Source: Butyrivibrio sp. NC3005
GTDB taxonomy: Bacteria > Bacillota > Clostridia > Lachnospirales > Lachnospiraceae
DNA length: 35,909 nucleotides
Reading direction: 5' to 3'
Assembly: GCF_000424545.1 (NCBI RefSeq)
Contig: NZ_AUKC01000041.1
Location: 1 to 35,909, forward strand
How positions within the stretch are numbered: position 1 is the first letter of the stretch; the number at the start of each line of letters is the position of its first letter. Shown one piece after another: positions 15,557 through 24,182 of the stretch. Below the pieces are notes generated by a model. The model was not told where the DNA came from, made no database searches, and worked only from the letters and a program-made list of their open reading frames with translations. A program made the translations under genes and the position numbers.

Positions 15557-16564
15557 TTGATCATACGAGAGGCTTTAGAAAAGAGAGAGTTGGAGACTTT
15601 AAGTCCTTATGCAACGATGAGCTCGAATTCTAAGGGGAGAGTCAGGCCGGAAGAATTATGCGATATCAGACCTTGTTTTCAAAGAGATAGGGATAGAATA
15701 TTGTATTCGAAATCTTTTCGTAGATTAAAAGATAAAACACAAGTTTTCCTCACCCCAGATGGAGATCATTACAGGACTAGAATGACGCATACCCTTGAGG
15801 TTGCGCAGAATGCAAGAACAATAGCAAGGGCACTTAGATTAAATGAAGATTTAACAGAGGCAATCGCTCTTGCACACGATTTAGGTCATACACCTTTTGG
15901 ACATGCAGGGGAGCGTGCACTTAGCAATGTGTGTCCACTTGGTTTTAAACATAATGAGCAGAGTCTTCGAACAGTCGAAATATTGGAGAAAAACGGCAAG
16001 GGACTTAATCTTACATGGGAAGTTCGTGATGGTATACTAAATCATGAACTTGATTTAATGCCAGCTACGTTAGAGGGGAAGATTGTTCGACTTTCTGATA
16101 AAATTGCTTATATTCACCATGATATGGATGATGCAATTCGTGGAAGAATCCTATCGGAATCTGATGTTCCGGAGAGCATCTGTAAAGTTGTAGGCAGAAG
16201 TATTCATGAATGGCTTGATACATTTATTCATGATATAGTAGAGAACAGTTATGGTGAAAATGACATAAAAATGTCAGAAGAAGTTGGCGAGGCTATGCTT
16301 AATCTTAGAAAGTTTATGTTTAGTCATGTCTATACTAACCCCGTTGCCAAAAGCGAAGAAGGAAAAGCTGTAGATTTAGTAAGGACTTTGTATGAATACT
16401 ATTTAAAACATGAGGATTTATTTCCTATGTATCTTCTTCGTTTAATTGAAAATGGAGAACCAAAAGAAAGAATTACATGTGACTACGTGGCGTCGATGAC
16501 GGATCGTTTTGCAATAGCGCGTTATCAGGATTTATTTATTCCAAAGTCGTGGTCAGTTTATTAA
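15557..16564 (+). CDS. dgt: Deoxyguanosinetriphosphate triphosphohydrolase-like HD protein
   Basis: A 335-residue HD-domain dNTPase that hydrolyses dGTP (or other dNTPs) to the nucleoside and triphosphate. The metal-binding HD motif is complete: H78 in RMTHTLEVAQNAR and H107-D108 in AHDLGHTPFGHAGE, with a later LSDKIAYIHHDMDDA carrying the second Asp. FRRLKDKTQVF before it is also typical. The start is TTG at 15557, supported by GGAGAGGGAAG just upstream and by homologous-looking N-terminal sequence (IIREALEKRELE). It is followed by dnaG at 9 nt. This shorter type is usual beside dnaG-rpoD in Clostridia. Confidence 0.93.
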   Translation: MIIREALEKRELETLSPYATMSSNSKGRVRPEELCDIRPCFQRDRDRILYSKSFRRLKDKTQVFLTPDGDHYRTRMTHTLEVAQNARTIARALRLNEDLTEAIALAHDLGHTPFGHAGERALSNVCPLGFKHNEQSLRTVEILEKNGKGLNLTWEVRDGILNHELDLMPATLEGKIVRLSDKIAYIHHDMDDAIRGRILSESDVPESICKVVGRSIHEWLDTFIHDIVENSYGENDIKMSEEVGEAMLNLRKFMFSHVYTNPVAKSEEGKAVDLVRTLYEYYLKHEDLFPMYLLRLIENGEPKERITCDYVASMTDRFAIARYQDLFIPKSWSVY

Positions 16565-16573
16565 AGGAAGAAA

Positions 16574-18349
16574 ATGCAGTTTAATCATGATTTAGTAGAA
16601 GAAATTCGCTCAAAATGCGACATAGTCGATATAATAGGTAAATATGTTCATTTAGAGAAAAAAGGCAATAGCTATATGGGGCTTTGTCCTTTTCATAACG
16701 AAAAGAGTCCTTCTTTTTCTGTTTCCAAAACCAAACAAATATATCATTGCTTTGGCTGTGGAAAAGGCGGTGACGTTTTTACTTTTATACAGGAATACAA
16801 TAACATGACATTTCCTGAAGCACTTGAGGATTTAGCCAAAGAGTGTGGAGTAGAACTGCCGGAAGTCACAGATAATCCTGGAGCTGTTGAACAGAGGAAT
16901 AAAAGACAATTACTTTTAAATATAAATAAAGAAGCTGCAAAATATTATTATAAGCAATTAAGAAGTGAGAGAGGAAAAGCAGGGCTTGAATATTTTCGTG
17001 ACAGAAAACTTTCTGATGCTACAATGCAGCGATTTGGTCTTGGATATTCAGGCATTTCAGGTAAAGAAATTGTTACATACCTGAAGGCTAAAGGATATAA
17101 AGATAGTGACATAATAGAGGCAGGTTTGGCATCTTTTGATGAAAAGTTTGGAACACACGATAAGTTTTGGAATCGGGTTATGTTTCCAATCATGGATGCA
17201 AGTCAGCATGTAATAGGATTTGGCGGGCGAGTTATGGGTGATGGAAAACCAAAGTATTTGAATTCGCCCGAAACACCTGTTTTTGACAAAAGTAGAAATC
17301 TTTATGGTTTGAATTATGCTAAGAATGCAAATAAAGGACATCTTATTTTGTGTGAAGGCTACATGGATGTAATAGCCATGCATCAAGCTGGATTTACAGA
17401 GGCTGTTGCATCGCTGGGAACAGCGTTTACTTCAGGTCAGGCACAGATTTTAAAGCGCTATACAAATGAAATCATCTTATCATATGATAGTGATGGTGCA
17501 GGAGTTAAAGCAGCACTTAGAGGAATAGAAATTCTCAAAGAAGTTGGATTAAGGGGAAAGGTGCTTAATCTTGAACCTTACAAGGATCCTGATGAATTTA
17601 TCAAAAATGAAGGAAGTGAAGTTTTTGCGCAGAGAATTAAAGAAGCAGAGAATACTTTCTTTTTTGAAATAAGAATGTTACAGAGGCAGTTTGATATGTC
17701 TGATCCTGCATCAAAAACACAGTTTCAGAGAGAAATTGCAAAAATGCTTTGCCAGTTTGAAGAAAATCTCGAACGAGAAAATTATACACAGGCTGTAGCA
17801 GCAAGATTTAATATACCGGTGAAAGATTTAAAAGCTTTAGTTGTATCTGTGGCAGCTACCGGTATACCAAGAAAAAATTTAGAAAAACCAAAGAATTCTT
17901 ATGTTAAGAAGACAGACCCTGCCGATACAATATTAAAGTCACAAAGAGTTTTGTTGACATGGCTTGCAGATGAACCTACACTGTATACGGTAGTAAAAAA
18001 ATATATTAAAGTAAGTGATTTTACAGATGATTTATATCGTAAAGTTGCCGAAAAAATGTTTGAAGGTTTGGATGAAGGAAGTTTTCTTCCAGCAACGGTT
18101 GTATCTCTTTTTTCAGAAACTAAGGATCAGGCAAAAGTAGCTGAAATATTCAATACTAACCTGATAAGAATTGAAACTAAAGATGAAAAAGAGAAAGCCA
18201 TGCATGATATTATCATGAATATTCGTACGACATCGTATGAAAAGCAGATGAAAGAGTTACAGCTTGATAACGCAGACGCAATTACATTAACTATCGAGGG
18301 TAAAAAAGAACTCGAAAAACTGGCGCATACTCGCATATCACTGGACTAA
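16574..18349 (+). CDS. dnaG: DNA primase
   Basis: A 591-residue primase that makes RNA primers at the replication fork. The N-terminal zinc ribbon is intact: C38 and H41 in LCPFHNEKSPS, C59 and C62 in HCFGCGKGG. The RNA polymerase core follows with DRKLSDATMQRFGLGY, FPIMD and GGRVMGDGKPKYLNSPET, and the TOPRIM fold with E261 (CEGYMDVIA) and D305/D307 (SYDSDGAG). The C-terminal ~150 residues are the helicase-interacting region, ending HTRISLD. AAAGGAAG overlaps the end of dgt, so the two are probably translated from one mRNA. Confidence 0.96.
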   Translation: MQFNHDLVEEIRSKCDIVDIIGKYVHLEKKGNSYMGLCPFHNEKSPSFSVSKTKQIYHCFGCGKGGDVFTFIQEYNNMTFPEALEDLAKECGVELPEVTDNPGAVEQRNKRQLLLNINKEAAKYYYKQLRSERGKAGLEYFRDRKLSDATMQRFGLGYSGISGKEIVTYLKAKGYKDSDIIEAGLASFDEKFGTHDKFWNRVMFPIMDASQHVIGFGGRVMGDGKPKYLNSPETPVFDKSRNLYGLNYAKNANKGHLILCEGYMDVIAMHQAGFTEAVASLGTAFTSGQAQILKRYTNEIILSYDSDGAGVKAALRGIEILKEVGLRGKVLNLEPYKDPDEFIKNEGSEVFAQRIKEAENTFFFEIRMLQRQFDMSDPASKTQFQREIAKMLCQFEENLERENYTQAVAARFNIPVKDLKALVVSVAATGIPRKNLEKPKNSYVKKTDPADTILKSQRVLLTWLADEPTLYTVVKKYIKVSDFTDDLYRKVAEKMFEGLDEGSFLPATVVSLFSETKDQAKVAEIFNTNLIRIETKDEKEKAMHDIIMNIRTTSYEKQMKELQLDNADAITLTIEGKKELEKLAHTRISLD

Positions 18350-18424
18350 ATTTTTTGTACGTACGATATTCGTAACATAGGTAGTAAAATAGCAAATATT
18401 TTTGGAAAAGGAAGCTATATAACA

Positions 18425-19795
18425 GTGGATAATGAAAATTTTTTTAACGACATTGATTTAATGGATGATGATTTTGAAATTGAACCAAAAGTTCCTAAAA
18501 AGACAACTTCTAAGTCTAAAAAGGGAAAGAATGACAGCGCAGCTCAAAATGGTGAGATGGATGAAGCTTCTCTTGAGAAATTCAAAGAGAAATTAAAAGA
18601 GCTTCTTGCTCGTGCAAAAAAGAAAAAGAATGTTCTTGAATATGATGAAATCAGTGACTTTTTTGCTGATTTGAATCTTGATGAGGAACATCTTGATAAG
18701 GTTCTTGAAGTGTTAGAACAGTCTGGAATCGACGTACTCAGAATGTCTGATGATACAGATGATGTTGTAGATGATGATGATGAGATAGATCTTTCTGATG
18801 AAGAAGAAATCGATATGGCTAGTATCGATCTTTCTGCTCCGGAGGGAATCAGTATTGAAGATCCGGTACGTATGTACCTTAAGGAAATTGGTAAAGTACC
18901 GCTTTTGTCTGCAGATGATGAGATTGAACTTGCAAGACATATGGAAGTGGGGATGGTTGCCGAAAAGCTTTTGAAGGCATCTGATCGTTCTAAAGTTAAA
19001 TTAAAAGATGAAGAAAAAGCCATGGTAGAAGGCAAGACTGATAAAGAACTCAAAGATCTTGTGTACTATGGTAATGATGCCAAGAATAAGCTTGCAGAAG
19101 CTAACCTTAGACTTGTTGTAAGTATTGCAAAGCGTTATGTAGGAAGAGGCATGCTTTTCCTTGACCTTATTCAGGAAGGAAACCTTGGTCTTATCAAGGC
19201 TGTTGAAAAGTTTGATTTCCGTAAGGGATTTAAGTTTTCCACCTATGCAACATGGTGGATTAGACAGGCAATAACTCGTGCTATTGCTGATCAGGCAAGA
19301 ACAATTCGTATTCCTGTACACATGGTTGAGACAATTAATAAACTCATCCGTGTCAGCAGGCAGTTGCTTCAGGAACTTGGTCGTGAACCCACACCAGAAG
19401 AAATTGCAAAAGAGATGAGCATGCCGGTTGATAGAGTTCGTGAGATTCTTAAGATTTCACAGGAACCTGTTTCACTTGAAACACCTATTGGTGAAGAGGA
19501 AGATAGCCATCTTGGTGACTTTATTCAGGATGATAATGTACCTGTACCTGCAGATGCAGCTGCATTCACTCTTCTTAAAGAGCAGCTTGGAGAAGTTTTA
19601 AGCACTCTTACAGAAAGAGAGCAGAAAGTTCTTCGTCTTCGTTTTGGTCTTGATGATGGAAGAGCTAGAACTCTCGAGGAAGTTGGTAAAGAATTCAACG
19701 TAACCAGAGAGCGTATCCGTCAGATTGAGGCTAAGGCACTTAGAAAACTTCGTCACCCAAGCCGTAGCCGTAAGCTTAAGGATTATTTGGATTGA
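18425..19795 (+). CDS. rpoD: Housekeeping sigma factor (sigma-70 / SigA)
   Basis: A 456-residue primary sigma factor. After a Lys/Ser-rich and then strongly acidic N-terminal part (region 1.1 about 45-115 and a run of Asp/Glu to ~140), region 1.2 starts at [16 protein letters not shown]. Region 2 contains [20 protein letters not shown] and [20 protein letters not shown] (-10 recognition), region 3 [20 protein letters not shown], and region 4.2 the helix-turn-helix [20 protein letters not shown] (-35 recognition). The start is GTG at 18425, with AAAGGAAG about 10 nt upstream. It sits 75 nt after dnaG. No clear terminator follows. Confidence 0.97.
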   Translation: MDNENFFNDIDLMDDDFEIEPKVPKKTTSKSKKGKNDSAAQNGEMDEASLEKFKEKLKELLARAKKKKNVLEYDEISDFFADLNLDEEHLDKVLEVLEQSGIDVLRMSDDTDDVVDDDDEIDLSDEEEIDMASIDLSAPEGISIEDPVRMYLKEIGKVPLLSADDEIELARHMEVGMVAEKLLKASDRSKVKLKDEEKAMVEGKTDKELKDLVYYGNDAKNKLAEANLRLVVSIAKRYVGRGMLFLDLIQEGNLGLIKAVEKFDFRKGFKFSTYATWWIRQAITRAIADQARTIRIPVHMVETINKLIRVSRQLLQELGREPTPEEIAKEMSMPVDRVREILKISQEPVSLETPIGEEEDSHLGDFIQDDNVPVPADAAAFTLLKEQLGEVLSTLTEREQKVLRLRFGLDDGRARTLEEVGKEFNVTRERIRQIEAKALRKLRHPSRSRKLKDYLD

Positions 19796-19854
19796 TGTTT
19801 TTTATACACTAACTTTTCTTTCGCATTTAGGTCATAACATAAAAGGAGACAATT

Positions 19855-20988
19855 ATGCGTCGTAACCTAATCCGAAAAATATTAGTGATATTTCCAGTAT
19901 TGGCAGGGGTAATCTTTTTATCTCTGCCAGCTGTTAGTGTGGCTGATGATTCTGATAGTTTCTCCGTAGAAGATTCACAGGACGAGGGAGTATCAGGTGA
20001 TTTGACAAAAGCAAATGAAATGCCGGCATTTGTTGAGAATGGTCCAACTGATTATGTTCAGGGAAAGTTTGGAAAAAAGCCGCAGATAGTTGTTTTTGGC
20101 GATAGTCAATTTGATAGAGATCGTACAAGCAGTGGACTTGCTTCACGTCTTGCCATCTATACTCATTCACAGGTCTTTAATTGTGCAATGGGGGGGTCTA
20201 TGGCATCTTCATCCAATGATAATAATGGAATAGTGGATATTGCAGAGGTGATACAAAATATAAAGAATCCAATAGATGTATTTACTTCTGTTTTTCCTTA
20301 TTATGCTTATAATGGTTGTGATTTATCCAAGACAGATATATTTATAATTGAGTATGGAATAAATGACTACATGAACGATGTACCTATATGGGGGAATGAT
20401 AGATACAGCTATTATGGTGCACTTGATAGTGGAATAAAAATGTTAAAAGAAAGTTTTCCGCTTTCAAGCTTCATCATTACTGGACCATCTGAGTGTGAGA
20501 TTGTAGATGATGATGGTAATATTATAGGAAATGGATGCGATGCAAGTAACAGCTATGGGACAGTAGAAGACTATGCCAAGGCTGCTCAAGCTGTAGCGCA
20601 GGTAAATGGTATCATATATGCGGATATATATTCGCTTACAAAAGAAAGTAATCCTGAAAGTGGCAAGAATCTTAAACTTGATAGAGATGGTGTTCATTTT
20701 TCTGATTTTGGAAAAGAGGCAGTTTCAAGGAAACTTTCAAAAATATCAATTTCGTTACTAGGGTATGATAGTATTATTGTAGATACGACAATAGCACTGA
20801 TAAATGGAATATCTTTGTATGAAGTATCAAGAATGATTGAATATCCTTACAATAGTGATTTTTTCAATGCATACGATTACTATGCATTAAACCCTGATGT
20901 AAGAATTATAATTGGGACAAATCCGGATGATTTGTTCATTCATTATGTCTGCACGGGAATGAATGAAAATCGTATAGCACATTATTAG
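19855..20988 (+). CDS. Secreted SGNH/GDSL hydrolase with a C-terminal tyrosine-rich module
   Basis: A 377-residue exported esterase-like protein. A signal peptide (about 1-30, cleavage near VSVA|DD) and an acidic linker precede an SGNH fold: S84 in GDSQFDRD (block I), G114 in AMGGSMA (block II), N170 in YGINDY (block III) and D278/H281 in DGVHFSDFG (block V), so the catalytic set is complete. SGNH enzymes de-esterify acylated carbohydrates or lipids; the substrate is unknown. Residues ~330-377 contain DYYALNPDV and HYVCTGMNENRIA, a motif seen as a repeat in other secreted clostridial proteins. AAAGGAG precedes the ATG. Confidence 0.85.
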   Translation: MRRNLIRKILVIFPVLAGVIFLSLPAVSVADDSDSFSVEDSQDEGVSGDLTKANEMPAFVENGPTDYVQGKFGKKPQIVVFGDSQFDRDRTSSGLASRLAIYTHSQVFNCAMGGSMASSSNDNNGIVDIAEVIQNIKNPIDVFTSVFPYYAYNGCDLSKTDIFIIEYGINDYMNDVPIWGNDRYSYYGALDSGIKMLKESFPLSSFIITGPSECEIVDDDGNIIGNGCDASNSYGTVEDYAKAAQAVAQVNGIIYADIYSLTKESNPESGKNLKLDRDGVHFSDFGKEAVSRKLSKISISLLGYDSIIVDTTIALINGISLYEVSRMIEYPYNSDFFNAYDYYALNPDVRIIIGTNPDDLFIHYVCTGMNENRIAHY

Positions 20989-20993
20989 TTTTT

Positions 20994-21569
20994 ATGTTTT
21001 TTATTGTTGTTTTTTTAGTCGGATTATTATCAGGTATTACTATAGATTCAGTTTCCAGAGAAAATTTAGGAGCAAAATCTGTTTGCAAAAGCATTTTTTC
21101 TGGATTATTTATAGGTTTAATTTTATTATTAACATATTTCTATTTTGAATTTGCATGGATTTTAAAAGTATTAGCGGCATATATTCTTATTAATATTTCT
21201 ATTGTCGATTTTAAGACGTATAAAATTCCCTTATTATTCAATGTTTTTTTATTTATACTTGGAATATTCAGTTGCATTGATTGCAAAGAAAATGTATCAG
21301 ACAAGATACAGGCATTAATACTGGTAGGCGGTGCTTTTATTTTGTTATATAAGTTTACTAAGGGCAGAGCAATTGGAGGAGGAGATGTTAAATTAGTAGT
21401 ATCAACTTCACTTCTTCTTGGGTTTGAAAGACAGTTATGGGCTATTTTTGCAGGATTAATAATAGCCTGCCTTTGCTATTTTATTTTTTTGAAGAAACAA
21501 AATAGCAAAAAAATATTAGCTTTAGGACCTTTTTTGTCAATTGGAATAATATTTATGATTTTTAAATAA
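20994..21569 (+). CDS. Prepilin peptidase-like (A24 family) membrane aspartyl protease
   Basis: A 191-residue polytopic protein with the two aspartates of the A24 family: D72 in IVDFKTYKIP and D131 in IGGGDVKL, each at a membrane boundary. Full type IV prepilin peptidases also have an N-terminal cytoplasmic methylase part; this is the short CpaA/TadV-like type. The family cleaves the leader of type IV or Flp prepilins. No type IV or Tad genes lie in this window, and the sortase pilins do not have such leaders, so its substrate must be elsewhere. It starts 5 nt after the SGNH gene with no clear ribosome binding site, so translation may be coupled. Confidence 0.8.
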   Translation: MFFIVVFLVGLLSGITIDSVSRENLGAKSVCKSIFSGLFIGLILLLTYFYFEFAWILKVLAAYILINISIVDFKTYKIPLLFNVFLFILGIFSCIDCKENVSDKIQALILVGGAFILLYKFTKGRAIGGGDVKLVVSTSLLLGFERQLWAIFAGLIIACLCYFIFLKKQNSKKILALGPFLSIGIIFMIFK

Positions 21570-21580
21570 AAATATTTGCA

Positions 21581-21609
21581 TGAACATTCAGTCTATGTTA
21601 TTCTATAAT
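21581..21609 (+). promoter_or_regulatory. Candidate promoter of the GH114-like gene
   Basis: TGAACA (21581-21586) and a perfect TATAAT (21604-21609) are 17 nt apart, 80 nt before the start codon. Confidence 0.5.
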
Positions 21610-21690
21610 CTTGCATTGGGGTGTTACGTTTATTTATCATCAATCTGCAGGTGTACAAAAAATATTTTTCAGGCTTAATATGGGAGCAAT

Positions 21691-22554
21691 ATGAAGAAAA
21701 TTAAATTTGATTACAAGTATGCAGGGATTATAGCGATAATACTTTGTCTGCTTTTGACTATAACAGTAAGAAAAGTAACGATTGCGGATGGAGATATGGA
21801 TAAAAGTAGTTATGGAGTATTTATAGGTATTACTGATAAGGATGATTACGAATCAATAAAGGGTTATGATGAAATAGTTATTGATGCGCAGAATTTTACA
21901 TCTGGGGAAGTTAGAAAACTAAAAAGTCAGAATAAAAAGGTTTATTCCTATTTGAATATAGGTTCTTTAGAGAATTGGAGACCATATTATAACGAGTTTT
22001 CATCTATTACACTTGATTCATATGAAAATTGGCCAGAGGAGTATTGGATAGATGTATCTTCCACAAAGTGGCAGGAATATGTGACTTCAACGCTTGTTCC
22101 TGACTTGATGGCGAAAGGCATCGATGGATTCTTTATTGACAATACGGATGTATATGACAATTATCCAAAGACAAAGATATATACAGGCTTATTCAATATG
22201 CTGGTTCAGATTTCAGAGACTAATCTGGATGTTATAATAAATGGCGGTGACAGATTTGTAGAGAATTTGATAGAAAATGGAAGACAGAATCTAATTACAG
22301 GAGTTAATCAGGAATCTGTTTTTTCATATATCAAAGATTATACAACGCCAAAGTTTGGCGAGCAGAGCAAGGAAACAAGAAAATATTATACGGATTATTT
22401 ATTTAAATGCCATAAAAGCAATTTGAAGATTTATATGATAGAGTATACCACAGATGAGACTGTAATAAGAAAAGCAAAGTATTTTGTAAGAAGACTTGAT
22501 GGAAAGTGTTATGTTTCAGACAGCATTGGTCTGAGACTTCCGAAAACAAAATAA
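21691..22554 (+). CDS. GH114-like (endo-alpha-1,4-polygalactosaminidase type) exported protein
   Basis: A 287-residue protein with an N-terminal signal or anchor helix (about 11-27) and a TIM-barrel domain of the GH114/TM1410-like type. Characteristic stretches are VIDAQNF (D65), VYSYLNIGSLENWRPYY (87-100), EYWIDVSSTKWQEYV and KGIDGFFIDNTDVY with D150 and D153, the likely catalytic region. GH114 enzymes cleave alpha-1,4-linked galactosamine polymers; activity on an exopolysaccharide is inferred. No LPXTG or lipobox is present, so it is either secreted or membrane-tethered. GGGAG lies at proper distance before the ATG. A bidirectional terminator follows. Confidence 0.82.
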   Translation: MKKIKFDYKYAGIIAIILCLLLTITVRKVTIADGDMDKSSYGVFIGITDKDDYESIKGYDEIVIDAQNFTSGEVRKLKSQNKKVYSYLNIGSLENWRPYYNEFSSITLDSYENWPEEYWIDVSSTKWQEYVTSTLVPDLMAKGIDGFFIDNTDVYDNYPKTKIYTGLFNMLVQISETNLDVIINGGDRFVENLIENGRQNLITGVNQESVFSYIKDYTTPKFGEQSKETRKYYTDYLFKCHKSNLKIYMIEYTTDETVIRKAKYFVRRLDGKCYVSDSIGLRLPKTK

Positions 22555-22586
22555 ATATAAGCTTTTATTTTAAATACACTATTATA

Positions 22587-22628
22587 AAAAGGTTATCTAG
22601 CATGCTAACTAGATAACCTTTTATTTTT
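22587..22628. terminator. Bidirectional terminator
   Basis: AAAAGGTTATCTAG and CTAGATAACCTTTT form a perfect 14-bp stem with an 8-nt loop, followed by TATTTTT on the + strand and by a T-run on the minus strand. It serves both the GH114-like gene and the convergent 53-residue gene. Confidence 0.93.
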
Positions 22629-22788
22629 ATCTGTATGTAGTTCTATTTATTGTACAAAGTGCTTCTTGAATGCCTTGAAATTCATGACTTATTTCACGTT
22701 TCATGATATTTTCAGATTCTTCCTCCTCTTTTCTAAGCATCTCACGGAAGTAGTTCGAATGCAATGTGTTCATAATCTTCTCAAACAT
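22627..22788 (-). CDS. Small charged protein (53 residues), unknown function
   Basis: On the minus strand AAAGGAG (22797-22803) lies 8 nt before an ATG at 22788. The product starts MFEKIMNTLHSNYFREMLRK and continues with a run of Glu and a predicted helix containing SHEFQGIQEALCTINRT. It is soluble-looking, with no membrane segment. The good ribosome binding site and the terminator directly after the stop support a real gene. I do not recognise the family; it lacks the Spo0E SxxLD pattern. An inverted-repeat cluster upstream (22826-22888) suggests regulation. Confidence 0.6.
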   Translation of the reverse strand: MFEKIMNTLHSNYFREMLRKEEEESENIMKREISHEFQGIQEALCTINRTTYR

Positions 22789-22825
22789 AACAAGTTCTCC
22801 TTTCGTGCAACCCTTCACAGAACTT

Positions 22826-22888
22826 GTTACTGCTTACTATTAAAATACGTGCAAACAGTAACTAAGATCACAATATAAAAGCAGTAAC
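22826..22888. promoter_or_regulatory. Cluster of GTTACTG/CAGTAAC repeats upstream of the small minus-strand gene
   Basis: GTTACTGC (22826-22833) and GCAGTAAC (22881-22888) are perfect inverted repeats, with a third copy, CAGTAAC, at 22856-22862. Centre-to-centre spacings are about 30 and 25 nt. This suggests operators for a dimeric regulator; the promoter itself is not clear. The remaining sequence to 23080 is AT-rich with no gene seen. Confidence 0.4.
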
Positions 22889-23081
22889 TTTTGAACTAAC
22901 CATGATGTAATAATTGTATTTTTTTCTCGTTCTATCTTATACTTAGAATAACACTTTTTAGTGGAAAATCAACATCAAAAGATATAAAAAATATATAAAT
23001 TTTGTGCAATTTCACTACATCGAAGCATCGAAACTTTGACGTGATGCAGTTAACATAAATAATCAGAAATGTAATGACCTG

Positions 23082-23090
23082 TGATATAAT
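23082..23090 (+). promoter_or_regulatory. Extended -10 promoter of the DUF4317 gene
   Basis: TGaTATAAT, a perfect -10 with TG extension, lies 43 nt before the start at 23134. Confidence 0.5.
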
Positions 23091-23133
23091 AAAATGCAAA
23101 CTTTATATTTTATTATATTTGAAAGGCTTAATT

Positions 23134-24177
23134 ATGACTAAAGCAGAATTAATGGAAATAAAGAAAAGATTTAAATATACAGACTGTTCTTTTTCGGGTT
23201 TATCATATGCTATTTTTCATAAAAACGATGAAGAAAGCATTGTTGATAATGTTGAAAGCTCACGTTTTCTTACACTTTCTGATGATGAAAGAAAACGATT
23301 CCTGACTATTTTGTCAAAAGGATATTCATCTGCAAGCGGTGCTTTTGCAAATGACATAGAGATTTCGGGTGATAACCAAAAAATGCTTACAGCACTTTCG
23401 GCTTCTAATATACCAGATGCTAATCTAGTAAGAATATGGGCAGAGAAGATACTTGATTCTTATACTATGAATGGAGAGTACGCCCTTCTCGTCTTTTCCG
23501 ACACATATGATGTACCTGTAAAAGATTCTTCTAAGACAAAGACTGGAGAAAGTGAAGAAGTATTTAATTACATGGCAGCTTGCATTTGTTCGTTCAAGCC
23601 AGAAAAAGGCGGACTTATGAAGACTTCAGAGAATAAGCTACATCAGTCAGATGTTATAAAAGTTCTTGGAAATCCTATTGCTGGATTTATTTATCCTTCA
23701 TTTAATGATAGGGCATCTGATTTTGACAATATTTTTTGCTGTGTGAAGAATGATCCTGAAAGAAATATGCTTAGAGAAATGTTCATGGCAACATTGCCGG
23801 ATTACGTAAAGCCTTTACCAAAACCAAAGGCATCTGCATCGATAATATCAAAAGAGGCAGAGATGGTTCAGGATTCATATATAGATGATACTGCTAAAGA
23901 GGGATATTCTCTTCATATGGATGAAGCTATTCATCAAAGCGAAAATATTGATACATCTATCAATCAGAACAAAGATGTTGAGATTATAACAAGACCTGAA
24001 GAAGAGAAAGAAGTTAAATTTGAAGGCATAGAGAATTATCACAAGGATGTTGTGGTTCTTCCTGAAGATAAGATCATTGAAAGAGACGTAAATGGTAGAA
24101 AGTTCTTTCTGGTACCAGAAGCACTTATTCCTTATGATAAATTGAAAGAATTGTTGGATTCACTTGAAAAAGGATGA
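23134..24177 (+). CDS. DUF4317 family protein
   Basis: A 347-residue protein of unknown function. It matches DUF4317 through its length and through conserved stretches: KAELMEIKKRFK at the start, FLTLSDDERKRFL, ALLVFSDTYDVPVKD, YMAACICSFKPEKGGL and GFIYPSFNDRASDFDN. The C-terminal ~100 residues are acidic, probably disordered, and end in a short conserved helix (FLVPEALIPYDKLKELLDSL). No signal peptide or membrane segment is seen. The ATG at 23134 has GAAAGG 7 nt upstream; an in-frame ATG at 23074 lies before the promoter. It ends just before the exonuclease gene, so the two are co-transcribed. Confidence 0.82.
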   Translation: MTKAELMEIKKRFKYTDCSFSGLSYAIFHKNDEESIVDNVESSRFLTLSDDERKRFLTILSKGYSSASGAFANDIEISGDNQKMLTALSASNIPDANLVRIWAEKILDSYTMNGEYALLVFSDTYDVPVKDSSKTKTGESEEVFNYMAACICSFKPEKGGLMKTSENKLHQSDVIKVLGNPIAGFIYPSFNDRASDFDNIFCCVKNDPERNMLREMFMATLPDYVKPLPKPKASASIISKEAEMVQDSYIDDTAKEGYSLHMDEAIHQSENIDTSINQNKDVEIITRPEEEKEVKFEGIENYHKDVVVLPEDKIIERDVNGRKFFLVPEALIPYDKLKELLDSLEKG

Positions 24178-24182
24178 TAAAT

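Noticed and set aside
18544..19053. Minus-strand serine-rich 169-codon frame
   Set aside because: It is the antisense of the acidic N-terminal part of rpoD; the Ser runs mirror Asp/Glu codons.
22666..22878. Plus-strand 70-codon frame
   Set aside because: Antisense to the small minus-strand gene, which has the better ribosome binding site and terminator.
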